Shown: piece by piece, positions 17,809 to 26,453 of the stretch
Position numbering within the stretch: the first letter of the stretch is position 1
How the letters are laid out: every line of letters begins with the position of its first letter
Made by a program: the position numbers and the translations under genes
The notes under the pieces: generated by a model
Databases searched by the model: none
What the model saw: only the letters and a program-made list of their open reading frames with translations
Told to the model about the DNA's origin: nothing
Assembly: GCA_015063795.1 (NCBI GenBank)
Contig: SVTL01000009.1
Location: forward strand, 1 to 64,000
Length of the DNA stretch: 64,000 nucleotides
DNA from: Oscillospiraceae bacterium
GTDB lineage: Bacteria > Bacillota > Clostridia > Oscillospirales > CAG-272
Direction of reading: 5' to 3'

Positions 17809-20286
17809 TCACGCACGCCCGTCCAGACAGGCCAGCGCGATGGACGCATTGCTCTCGGCCTTTTGCTTCATGGGGCGGAGCGACTCCTTCACGTCCTCGG
17901 ACAGACGGGTGCGGTTGCGAAGCACCTCGTCGGCATAATCGACCAAAGCCTCCGCGTCCAGATCGGCGGCGCTCAGCTTGTACGGATAGGCCAGCGAGGC
18001 CAGCAGCGCATCGATCTTGGGGTCATAGGACAGACCGATCAGCGGACGGCCGGCCGAAAAGGCATAGATCAGCGCGTGCAGGCGCATCCCGATCACAAAT
18101 TCCGCCTCCGCCAGCAGTGAGACCGCCTCGGTGGCGCAGAGACGTCCGCCTTTTCCGCTGTTGACATGGCCGCCGCAGACGATACCGCCGCAGGAGGCCG
18201 CACACTCCTCGCTGATGCGAAGGTCCTTGGACAGCTGCATGGGCAGAAAGACCGGTGTCAGCCCGTGCTTTTCGCGGATGGCGCGGCAGGCGGACGCGAT
18301 CTTCTCGGCAAAATGGCCGTCGGCACCGTGCCAGCTGCGGATGCAGACCGCAAAGAAGCGATTGCCCGCAGGAAGACCGTCCCGGCGCATCCGATACGCC
18401 GTCCAGTCGCTGCCGTCGGGCTCCAGCCCAAACGCCGGGTCCACGGTCACCTCCACGTCCTTCCGCCCCACGCCCAGCCGCTCAAGCTCGCGGAGGCTGG
18501 AGGGCTCACGCAGGGTGATGCGGTCGGCGGAGAGAAGCGCCTTCTTCGCAAAAGCGGACGCCTTTTCGCCGTAGAACGGGCCGATGCCGTTGGCATACAG
18601 CATCACCTTCATCCCCGCCCTCTTGCAGGAGTTGATGATATACGAATAGTACACAAGCGAGCGCATGCTGGTGGCGTTGGTCAGCAGACTGCCGCCGCCG
18701 CTGATGAGAAGCCCGCCCTTTTTCTGCTCACGGCGCAGAGCGATCAGGTCAAACCGGCGGATGCTCTTCACATGATAAGCCTCCGCGGTCTGCCGCGGGT
18801 TGTTGGAAATGACCGTGATCGACAGCGTCGGATCGAGGCGGCGCAGGTCGCGGACCATCACCTGAAGCAGCGAATCGTCGCCCATGTTGCCAAAGCCGTA
18901 GTAGCCGCTGATCAGCACGCGGCGCGTCTCGTCCACGGTTCGGACCGCGCGGTCGTACAAAGCCTCCGCGTCATCGCCCATGCGCGTGATGGTGTAATGC
19001 TCCTCCACCACCGCGCGGTTGAAGCGTCCCGCCTCCTCCCGCTGCGAAACACTCAGCGACAGACGGGAAACGATCTCGTCAAACAGCGCCTCGCTCTCAC
19101 ATTTTCCGCTGTCACGGCAGCAGAAGTTGGTGGCCAGCGCGTCGTCCAGCCTCTCCGCGTTCAGCGCACCCAGATAGCCCTCCGCGCCCGCCAGGATCAC
19201 GTCCATCCCCGAGGCCATGGCCTCCAGAGCGGCGCGGGAAACGCCCACAAACAGACCGCCCCGCTTCATGAACGTGTGCACATCGGTGCGCGCGCCGTAG
19301 AGAACGACAACCTCCCGTCCGCAGGCGGCGTTGGCAGCATCGGCCTGCGCCTTCAGATCGGCAAAGGCGGTACCGCTGCCCACCAGATGCAGGCGGATGT
19401 CGGGAAAGCGCTGATTCAGCCTCTGAGCCAGCGAGACCAGCGTGAAGCCGATCTCGGCCACCTCCTTGTCAATGCGGCTGACATACAGAAGATCGTGTCC
19501 GCCTGCCGCCTCCCCCTGCGGAGAAAAGGTGTGCGTGTCGATGGCGTTGACCGTCACCGCGATGTTGTCGGGGAAGAGGGAGTAGTTGCCGATCAGATAG
19601 GCCTTGATGTCGTTGCTGACCGCCAGCGAATAGTCGCCCCAATGCGAGGCGCGCTTCCAGAGAAAGCCGGCGCGGTACTGCCCGTGGCAGGTGGTGACCA
19701 TCGGAATGCCGCACGCCTTGCCCACCAGCCGCGACAAAAAGGCGGGAATGCGGGCATGGGCATGAAGAATCTCGAAGCCTGCGGCTTTGAGCGGATCGGA
19801 ACCTGCGCTTTCCGCGGCGGTGTCTTCGCGCGGATCTCTGCCTGCGCTTTCCGCGGCGGTGTCTTCGCGCAGATCTCTGCCTGCGCTTTCCGCGGCGGTC
19901 GTTTCGCGCTGACCGGAACCTGCGCTTTTCGCGGCGGTATCTTTGCGCTGACCGGAACCTGCGCTTTCCGCGGCGGTGTCTTCGCGCGGATCTCTGCCTG
20001 CGCTTTCCACCCCTGCTTCTTTCAGCGCGTTTTGCTTTTCCTCTTTGACCAGCTTCATCAGTCCGCGGTAGGCGCAGAGCATGGACAGCGGATTTTTGCG
20101 GTGCATGGGCAGGCAGACATGACGGATCCCGATCTGCTCCAGCCGATCGGCAAAGGGACCGCCGGCCGAGGCAACGGTGACCTTGTGACCGCGGCGGTGA
20201 AGCTCCCTCGCCAGCTCAAAAATGTGGGTTTCCGCGCCGCCGATGCCCAGCGACATGGCGGTGAGCAGGATGTTTTTCTTCTCCAT
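17809..20286 (-). CDS. Fusion of GT4-type glycosyltransferase with CsaB-like polysaccharide pyruvyl transferase
   Basis: N-terminal LTAMSLGIGGAETHIFELARELHRRGHKVTVAS; C-terminal RRVLISGYYGFGNMGDDSLLQVMVRDLRRLDP and FVIGMRLHALIYAFSAGRPLIGLSYDPKI. Confidence 0.9.
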   Translation of the reverse strand: MEKKNILLTAMSLGIGGAETHIFELARELHRRGHKVTVASAGGPFADRLEQIGIRHVCLPMHRKNPLSMLCAYRGLMKLVKEEKQNALKEAGVESAGRDPREDTAAESAGSGQRKDTAAKSAGSGQRETTAAESAGRDLREDTAAESAGRDPREDTAAESAGSDPLKAAGFEILHAHARIPAFLSRLVGKACGIPMVTTCHGQYRAGFLWKRASHWGDYSLAVSNDIKAYLIGNYSLFPDNIAVTVNAIDTHTFSPQGEAAGGHDLLYVSRIDKEVAEIGFTLVSLAQRLNQRFPDIRLHLVGSGTAFADLKAQADAANAACGREVVVLYGARTDVHTFMKRGGLFVGVSRAALEAMASGMDVILAGAEGYLGALNAERLDDALATNFCCRDSGKCESEALFDEIVSRLSLSVSQREEAGRFNRAVVEEHYTITRMGDDAEALYDRAVRTVDETRRVLISGYYGFGNMGDDSLLQVMVRDLRRLDPTLSITVISNNPRQTAEAYHVKSIRRFDLIALRREQKKGGLLISGGGSLLTNATSMRSLVYYSYIINSCKRAGMKVMLYANGIGPFYGEKASAFAKKALLSADRITLREPSSLRELERLGVGRKDVEVTVDPAFGLEPDGSDWTAYRMRRDGLPAGNRFFAVCIRSWHGADGHFAEKIASACRAIREKHGLTPVFLPMQLSKDLRISEECAASCGGIVCGGHVNSGKGGRLCATEAVSLLAEAEFVIGMRLHALIYAFSAGRPLIGLSYDPKIDALLASLAYPYKLSAADLDAEALVDYADEVLRNRTRLSEDVKESLRPMKQKAESNASIALACLDGRA
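19802..19996. repeat. 39-bp in-frame minisatellite, five copies
   Basis: CCTGCGCTTTCCGCGGCGGTGTCTTCGCGCGGATCTCTG repeated; encodes the DTAAESAGRDPRE repeat. Confidence 0.92.
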
Positions 20287-20411
20287 CGTCTGTTTTCCCT
20301 TCATACGCAAAATCCCGCCGGAGCGGGATGGATGAGCGAAGCGCGAAGAGTGAAGCCGCAGGCAAAGCCCCGCCGCTTTTCACTCTTCCCATTTCGCATT
20401 CAGTCGGTTTC

Positions 20412-20610
20412 ATACGCCCGCAAAGCGGACCATTCTCTGCCCCGAAGGGGCAATTCATGCCGCGAAGCGGCTTTCCTTCGCGCTTGGCGGAACGCCAAGC
20501 ACATCACGTTCGGGCTTGCCCGAACATATCACGTTGGCGAAGCCAACATATCACATTCGGCGAAGCCGAATACATCACGTCCGCGAAGCGGACCAGCCCC
20601 CGAAGGGGCT
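20412..20610. repeat. Variable-stem hairpin array C
   Basis: CCCCGAAGGGG, CCGCGAAGCGG, CTTGGCGGAACGCCAAG, GTTGGCGAAGCCAAC, ATTCGGCGAAGCCGAAT, GTCCGCGAAGCGGAC with ATATCAC/AATTCATG linkers. Confidence 0.9.
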
Positions 20611-20612
20611 AT

Positions 20613-21455
20613 TCATCCTTCCTCCGGAAGCGTGCGGACGATCGCGCCCTCGCGGAAGGTGCCGGTGTAGGTGCGGTGATCGCCGTCGGCCCAGGTGTAA
20701 ACGCCCTGACCGTCCATGTCGCCGTTCTTGAAGCCGCCGGTGTACACGTCGCCGTTGGCCCAGGTGTAGGTGCCCTCGCCGGTGCGGGTGTCGCCCAGAT
20801 AGTCGCCGGTGTAGACATCGCCGTTGGCAAAGGTCTCACTGCCCTTGCCCTCCTTGCGGTCGTTCACATAGCCGCCCTCGTAGGTGTTGCCCTCCGCGCT
20901 GATGTACTTGCCCTGACCGTGACGCATGCCCTTGGAATAGTCGCCGATGTACACGCCGCCGTTGGCCCAGGTGTAGGTGCCGAAGCCGTCCATCATGCCG
21001 TCCTCCAGCTCGCCCTCGTACACGTCGCCGTTGGCAAAGGCGATGCGGCCGCTGCCGTTCAGCTCATCGTCGGCGAACATACCCTCGCAGACCTGACCGT
21101 CGGCAAAGGTGATCTTGCCCTGTCCGCTCCGCTGAAGCTTCAGCAACTCACCCTCGTACACGTCGCCGTTGGCGTACACCACCTTGCCCGCCGCCATATC
21201 CACCTGCGCGACGCTGCCGTCGGACAGATACAGCTTGCCGTCAAAGGGCGTGCCGGTGGAATCCACCTTGCCGTAAAACTTGATGTCGCCGTCGGGGGTG
21301 GTGATCTTCATATAGCGGTAGCCCATCAGATAGATCACAAGAAAGACCAAAGCCACCAAAAACGCGGCCACGGCCAGCAGGATCAACAGAATGGACGATG
21401 TGCTTTTCGGCGGTCTGCGGCGTCTGCCGCCGCCATAGGTGTAGCGGTTGTTCAT
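20613..21455 (-). CDS. Membrane-anchored MORN-repeat protein
   Basis: N-terminal TM followed by repeated YANGDVYEGE..., FANGDVYTGDYLG... units. Confidence 0.92.
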   Translation of the reverse strand: MNNRYTYGGGRRRRPPKSTSSILLILLAVAAFLVALVFLVIYLMGYRYMKITTPDGDIKFYGKVDSTGTPFDGKLYLSDGSVAQVDMAAGKVVYANGDVYEGELLKLQRSGQGKITFADGQVCEGMFADDELNGSGRIAFANGDVYEGELEDGMMDGFGTYTWANGGVYIGDYSKGMRHGQGKYISAEGNTYEGGYVNDRKEGKGSETFANGDVYTGDYLGDTRTGEGTYTWANGDVYTGGFKNGDMDGQGVYTWADGDHRTYTGTFREGAIVRTLPEEG

Positions 21456-21512
21456 AGCGATTCTCCCAATATCATAAAATATACAGGCATTTTTTATAAA
21501 AGGCGTGCGGTT

Positions 21513-21986
21513 TTAAGCGCCTCCGCCGCCGAACATCGACCCGATCAGGTCAAGCAGCAGGGGAAGAAGCATGGCCGAGAGGAAAGCGACGATCGCAAAC
21601 ATCACAATGGCGATGAGAATGCCCATCAGCCCGTTGCCCTTGGCCTCGTACATACAGGAGGCGTGGAGCGCCTTCTCCTCGGGGATATAGAAATGCAGCT
21701 CGTCGTCGGAAGCGACGATCTTGCGGAAGGTGCTTTTTTTGCGCAGAGAGAAGCGGACGAAGGGATTTTTGCCGTACCCGGCCTCCTCCAGCGTCAGAGC
21801 GCTTTCGGGGGAGAGGGCCTTGCGCGCCAGCAGCAGACGGACGAAGCCGCCTAAAATCTGCTTGTTGTACATCACGCCCACACTGGCCAAAACGATCCCA
21901 AGGAAGAGCGACCACACGATCAGCTCCACCGACGTCCCGCCGTATTCATACAGGAAGGAAAAGCTCGGAAGCTCAAGTCCCGCCAT
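21513..21986 (-). CDS. Hypothetical membrane protein
   Basis: Two hydrophobic segments; sits downstream of parB. Confidence 0.6.
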   Translation of the reverse strand: MAGLELPSFSFLYEYGGTSVELIVWSLFLGIVLASVGVMYNKQILGGFVRLLLARKALSPESALTLEEAGYGKNPFVRFSLRKKSTFRKIVASDDELHFYIPEEKALHASCMYEAKGNGLMGILIAIVMFAIVAFLSAMLLPLLLDLIGSMFGGGGA

Positions 21987-22003
21987 TCACATAACCTCCT
22001 TCT

Positions 22004-22136
22004 CATGACGCTCAAGCGTCAATTCATGAAATCGAAGATTTCAATTCATGCCCGCAGGGCAATTCACGCCGTACGAAGTACGGCATATCGCTGCGCCACA
22101 GGCGCTATTTCGCGTCCGCAAAGCGGACATGGGGCT
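22004..22136. repeat. Variable-stem hairpin array D
   Basis: GACGCTCAAGCGTC, GAAATCGAAGATTTC, CCCGCAGGG, CCGTACGAAGTACGG, GTCCGCAAAGCGGAC. Confidence 0.88.
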
Positions 22137-22219
22137 CTGCCCCAATCCCCGTCAAAGGGACTTTTTGAAAAAAGTCCCTCTGAACTCTTCAAAAACGTTC
22201 AAAGAAGCGGTTTTTGCGA

Positions 22220-23092
22220 TCACTCCTCAACAAACTCCTTGCCGCAGAGACGGACCAGCAGCTCCTGCAGGTCGTCAGAGTCGGTGTAAGCGATCTCGCA
22301 GACGTTCACACCCTTGCGGCGCGTCAGCTTGAAGCTGCGTCCCAGCACAGCCGCCACGCGACGCTCCAGATCCTTGGCGTAATCCACATCGGGGAGCGCC
22401 TCGGTCTCCTTGTCCTCCTCGCGCTTCTTGGCGTTGAGCGTTTTGACCAGCTCCTCGGTGGAGCGCACCGACAGTCCGCGCCCGGTCACACGCTGGACGG
22501 CAAAGGGCAGATCCTCCTTGTAAGCGATGCCCAGCAGCGCACGGGCATGACCGGCGGTGAGCGTTTTCTCGGTCACCAGCGTCAGCACCGACTCGGGAAG
22601 CTCCAGCAGACGGAGGGTGTTGGCCACCGCACTGCGGCTCTTGCCGATGCGCTTGGCGATCTCCTCCTGCGTCATGGTGTGCTCGTCCATCAGCGTTTTA
22701 TACGCTTTCGCCTCTTCGATGGCGTTCAGGTCCTCGCGCTGCAGGTTTTCGATCAGCGCGATCTCGGCGGTCTTTTTCTCATCGGCATCCACCACAATGG
22801 CGGGGATCTCGGTCAGACCGGCCATTTTGGAGGCACGCCAGCGGCGCTCGCCGGCAATGATGCTGTAAAAGCCGTCCCCCACGGGGCGGATGAGGATGGG
22901 CTGAAGAACGCCGTGGATCGAGATCGACTCGGCCAGCTCCTCCAGCGCCTTTTTGTCAAATTCGGTACGGGGCTGCGTGCGGTTGGGTTCGATCTGCGAG
23001 AGGCGGACGGTCAGCTTTTCACTGCCGTTTTTCGTTTCGTTGTCGATGAAGATGGCATCGAGGCCTCTGCCTAATCCTGAAATTTTCGCCAT
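22220..23092 (-). CDS. parB: Chromosome-partitioning protein ParB (Spo0J)
   Basis: MAKISGLGRGLDAIFID...IEPNRTQPRTEFDKKALEELAESISIHGVLQPILIRP...ITAGERRWRASKMAG. Confidence 0.95.
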   Translation of the reverse strand: MAKISGLGRGLDAIFIDNETKNGSEKLTVRLSQIEPNRTQPRTEFDKKALEELAESISIHGVLQPILIRPVGDGFYSIIAGERRWRASKMAGLTEIPAIVVDADEKKTAEIALIENLQREDLNAIEEAKAYKTLMDEHTMTQEEIAKRIGKSRSAVANTLRLLELPESVLTLVTEKTLTAGHARALLGIAYKEDLPFAVQRVTGRGLSVRSTEELVKTLNAKKREEDKETEALPDVDYAKDLERRVAAVLGRSFKLTRRKGVNVCEIAYTDSDDLQELLVRLCGKEFVEE

Positions 23093-23167
23093 GGTCTGTC
23101 CTTTCTGTCCGGTCAAAAGCGTATCGTTTCTGCTTGCGTTCCCTTGCGAGGGATCGATTGTTATGTG

Positions 23168-23935
23168 TTATAGTCTCTCTGTCAGTTCCTTTGCGATCTC
23201 CTCATAGCACTTGCAGCCGACCGAGTGCCGGTCGAAATAGCCGATGGGCTTGCCGAAGGAGGGCGCCTCGCTGAGACGCACATTTCGCTGAACCGGCGTG
23301 GCAAAGAGCTTGGAGGCATAATACCGCTTGATCTCGCGGAGCACCTGCAGAGACAGGTTCAGCCGCCCGTTGTACATGGTGATGAGAATGCCGGTCAGCT
23401 CCAGCGAGGGATTGTAGAGCTTCTGCACGCGGCTGACCGTTCCCGTCAGCTGGGAGAGCCCCTCCAGAGCAAAGTATTCACACTGCATGGGAATGACCAC
23501 ACCGTCGGAAGCGACCAGCGCATTGAGCGTGATCATCCCGAGGGAGGGCGGGCAGTCGATGATGATGTAATCGTATGCCGCCTTCAAGGGCTCCAACGCG
23601 CTCTTCAAACGGCTTTCCCGCTTGTCCAGAGCCGAAAGCTCCAGCTCGCAGGCCGCCAGCTCGATGTTGGACGGGATCACGAAGAGGTTGTCAAACCCGG
23701 TCTCGCGCACCGTTTCCTCGGCGCCCGATGCGCCTGCCAGCAGCGTATACAGCGAAAAGCGGAGGTTCTTTTTGGCGATTCCCACCGCGCTGGTGGCATT
23801 TCCCTGCGGGTCGGCGTCCACAAGAAGGGTACGCTTGCCCATCTGCCCTAAGGCCGAGGCGATGTTGACCGCCGATGTTGTCTTGCCCACGCCGCCCTTT
23901 TGGTTGGCAAAGGCGATGATCTTGCCCACGTTCAT
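23168..23935 (-). CDS. parA: Chromosome-partitioning ATPase ParA (Soj)
   Basis: KIIAFANQKGGVGKTTSAVNIASALGQMGKRTLLVDADPQGNATSAVG. Confidence 0.96.
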   Translation of the reverse strand: MNVGKIIAFANQKGGVGKTTSAVNIASALGQMGKRTLLVDADPQGNATSAVGIAKKNLRFSLYTLLAGASGAEETVRETGFDNLFVIPSNIELAACELELSALDKRESRLKSALEPLKAAYDYIIIDCPPSLGMITLNALVASDGVVIPMQCEYFALEGLSQLTGTVSRVQKLYNPSLELTGILITMYNGRLNLSLQVLREIKRYYASKLFATPVQRNVRLSEAPSFGKPIGYFDRHSVGCKCYEEIAKELTERL

Positions 23936-24061
23936 CCCACCAAACTTGTTGTTTTTCCGCACGTCCGCAGTTCTTTTTGCGTCTCTCTCCCTACCTGCGG
24001 CCATGCTTCTTTCATTATACCAACAGAAGCAGGCAAAGTCAACAGCCTTTTTATGAATTTT

Positions 24062-24077
24062 TGTTTCACGTGAAACA
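24062..24077. promoter_or_regulatory. parS site
   Basis: TGTTTCACGTGAAACA, perfect 16-bp palindrome matching the canonical parS motif, upstream of parA. Confidence 0.95.
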
Positions 24078-24084
24078 GCGCGTT

Positions 24085-24455
24085 GACGCCGCAGGCGTCA
24101 AGCGCTGACAAGTTGGGCGGAGCCCAACTTGCGGATAACGGCAGGGACGCAAAACAGCTCGTTCACGGCGCGTTTCTCATGAAGGCGTCAAGCGCTGACA
24201 AGTTGGGCAGAGCCCAACTTGCGGATAACGGCAGGGACGCAAAACAGCTCGTTCACGGCGCGTTTCTCATGAAGGCGTCAAGCGCTGATCAGAACGGCGC
24301 AGCCGCACCCGCGTCCGCGAAGCGGACATATCGCATTCGGCAAAGCCGAATCTATCGCGCCGAACGAAGTGAGGCATATCGCGTTGGCGAAGCCAACATA
24401 TCGCGTTCGGGCTTTGCCCGAACATATCGCGCGCCGTCAGGCGCGATTCGCGTCC
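24085..24455. repeat. Variable-stem hairpin array E with 90-bp tandem repeats
   Basis: GGCGTCAAGCGCTGA at 24094, 24184 and 24274; then ATATCGC-linked palindromes. Confidence 0.9.
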
Positions 24456-24463
24456 CCATAACG

Positions 24464-25441
24464 TCAACACCTGCGCCCGATGTGTACCCTCACCTCATAT
24501 CCGCTCTCGTCCTCGTGTTTTTCCACGCTCACCGAAGCGCCCGCCGCCTGCAGGAACGCCGCCGCGCGGTCGATGGTGTTATAAAACAGCCGCAGGTCCT
24601 TTAGAACCAGCTTATGCACCCCGGCCGTCTCCCGCTCATCCGCCGTTTCTTCGGCTGCGGATATTTGCTCTCCGCCTGCGACGGCGGCCGTTTGCTCCGT
24701 CTGATGCAACGTCTCCGGATGCACCGGCTCCGGATGCAGCGTCTGGAGATGCAGCATCTCCAGATGCTTGTCTACCAGCTCCTCGGTCTTGGACACCGTC
24801 AGTCCGCCCGCAGCTGCCGCGCGCAGCAGAGACAGACGCTCGCCGCCATCGCTCACACGAAGCAGAGCGCGGACATGCCGCTCGCTCAGGTGCGCGGCAC
24901 GCACGACCTCACGCTCCTCCTCGCTCAGCCGCAGCAGGCGCAGCTTGTTGCCCACATACGACTGACTGACCGACAGCAGCCTCGCCGCCTGCTCCTGCGT
25001 CATCCCCTCCCCCTCCATCAACGAAAGAATGGCCTCCGCCTGCTCAAAGATGTCCAATTGCTCACGCTGAACGTTCTCCAACAGCGCCAGCTCCGCAGAG
25101 CGGCGGGGATCGGTCTCGCTCACCAGACAGGGAACCCGCGTCAGCCCCAGCAGACGGCAGGCGCGAAGCCGTCTCTCCCCCGAGATCAGCTCATACCGCC
25201 TCTCCTTCCCCTCGCCGCCCAGCAAGCGCACGCTCAGCGGCTGCAAAAGCCCATACCGCCTGATGCTGTCGGCCAGCCGCACGATGGCATCCTGCTCGAA
25301 GCGCACACGGCCTCCGCTTCGTTTCGGACCGATGGCCGTCGGCGCGATCAGCTCCACCTCCCCCGCCGTACACCGCCGCGGCGCCAGCACCTCATCCTCA
25401 CTCAACACGTTCTTTTTCACGTCCTTCTCCTTTCCGGGCAA
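24464..25441 (-). CDS. ParB/Noc-like DNA-binding protein
   Basis: IRRYGLLQPLSVR, YELISGERRLRACRLLGLTRVPCLV, EQAARLLSVSQSYVGNKLRLLRL; order rsmG-noc-parA-parB. Confidence 0.9.
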   Translation of the reverse strand: MPGKEKDVKKNVLSEDEVLAPRRCTAGEVELIAPTAIGPKRSGGRVRFEQDAIVRLADSIRRYGLLQPLSVRLLGGEGKERRYELISGERRLRACRLLGLTRVPCLVSETDPRRSAELALLENVQREQLDIFEQAEAILSLMEGEGMTQEQAARLLSVSQSYVGNKLRLLRLSEEEREVVRAAHLSERHVRALLRVSDGGERLSLLRAAAAGGLTVSKTEELVDKHLEMLHLQTLHPEPVHPETLHQTEQTAAVAGGEQISAAEETADERETAGVHKLVLKDLRLFYNTIDRAAAFLQAAGASVSVEKHEDESGYEVRVHIGRRC

Positions 25442-25608
25442 GCGTCACGCCGCCCCTTTGCTGACCTCATCGTATCATTTCTCGTAATTTCCCGCACGAA
25501 AAAAACGTCGGCGCGAAAGGACGTCCGCTTTTGTCAAAGCACAAAAAAAGAGCCGACGTTTCCGCGCATTTTCACGCAAAACTTCGGCTCCTGCCCGATT
25601 TCGTTGTG

Positions 25609-26328
25609 TTATTTCAGAGGATTTTTGCTCATCGCGGCAAAAGAACGGGGATACTTTTTCTCGCAAGCGCCCACCTTTTCGCAGATCAGCAAAAAGCGCG
25701 AGAAGGATTCGACACCGTCGGAAAGAGAAAGCGGAATGCTCTGCCAATCACCGCCGCCCAGCGTTTTTGCGGCATTTCCCGCCAAAGCACGCTCTTCCTC
25801 GGCCTTTTCGCCCTTCATGGCCACAAAAAGACCGCCTTTTTTCACGAAAGGAAGGCAGAGCTCGCACAGGATCGGCAGAGATGCCACCGCACGGGAGATG
25901 ACCACGTCAAAGCTGCCGCGCAGCGAATCGTTGTGCGACGCCTCCTCGGCACGGGCGGAGAGCGTTGAAAGGTTGCGAAGCCCCAGACTCTCGGCCGTTT
26001 GCTTGACAAACTCCATCTTCTTCGCCGTGGAATCCAGCGCCACGATGCGCAGATCGGGACGGGCGGCCGCCAGAGGAAGCGCAGGGAAGCCGCCGCCGCT
26101 GCCAACGTCCAGCACACGCGCGTTCTGCGGCAGATAGGGCGCGGCGCTGAGGCTGTCGGTGATGTGCAGCAGCGCCATGCGCGCAGGCTCCTTGACCGCG
26201 GTGAGATTCATCACCTTGTTTTTCTCGCTCACCGCCAGACAGATCGCCTCGCAGAGCGTGCAAATGCCGTCGGTGGCATAGCTCTCCAAATGGTTTCGGA
26301 CCAGCAGGTCCGCTATGGTGTTCCGCAT
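25609..26328 (-). CDS. rsmG: 16S rRNA (guanine-N7)-methyltransferase RsmG
   Basis: KNKVMNLTAVKEPARMALLHITDSLSAAPYLPQNARVLDVGSGGGFPALPLA. Confidence 0.94.
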   Translation of the reverse strand: MRNTIADLLVRNHLESYATDGICTLCEAICLAVSEKNKVMNLTAVKEPARMALLHITDSLSAAPYLPQNARVLDVGSGGGFPALPLAAARPDLRIVALDSTAKKMEFVKQTAESLGLRNLSTLSARAEEASHNDSLRGSFDVVISRAVASLPILCELCLPFVKKGGLFVAMKGEKAEEERALAGNAAKTLGGGDWQSIPLSLSDGVESFSRFLLICEKVGACEKKYPRSFAAMSKNPLK

Positions 26329-26453
26329 GAGGTCAGTTCTCCTTTTGCGTCTGTTTTTCGTATGCTTCGCCCTCTTCAGACGGATTTTGCGCATCCAGCA
26401 TCACGGGCGCACGCCGTTTGCCTGCCGCTTTTGCCGCTTGCGTCTGTTTTTTC

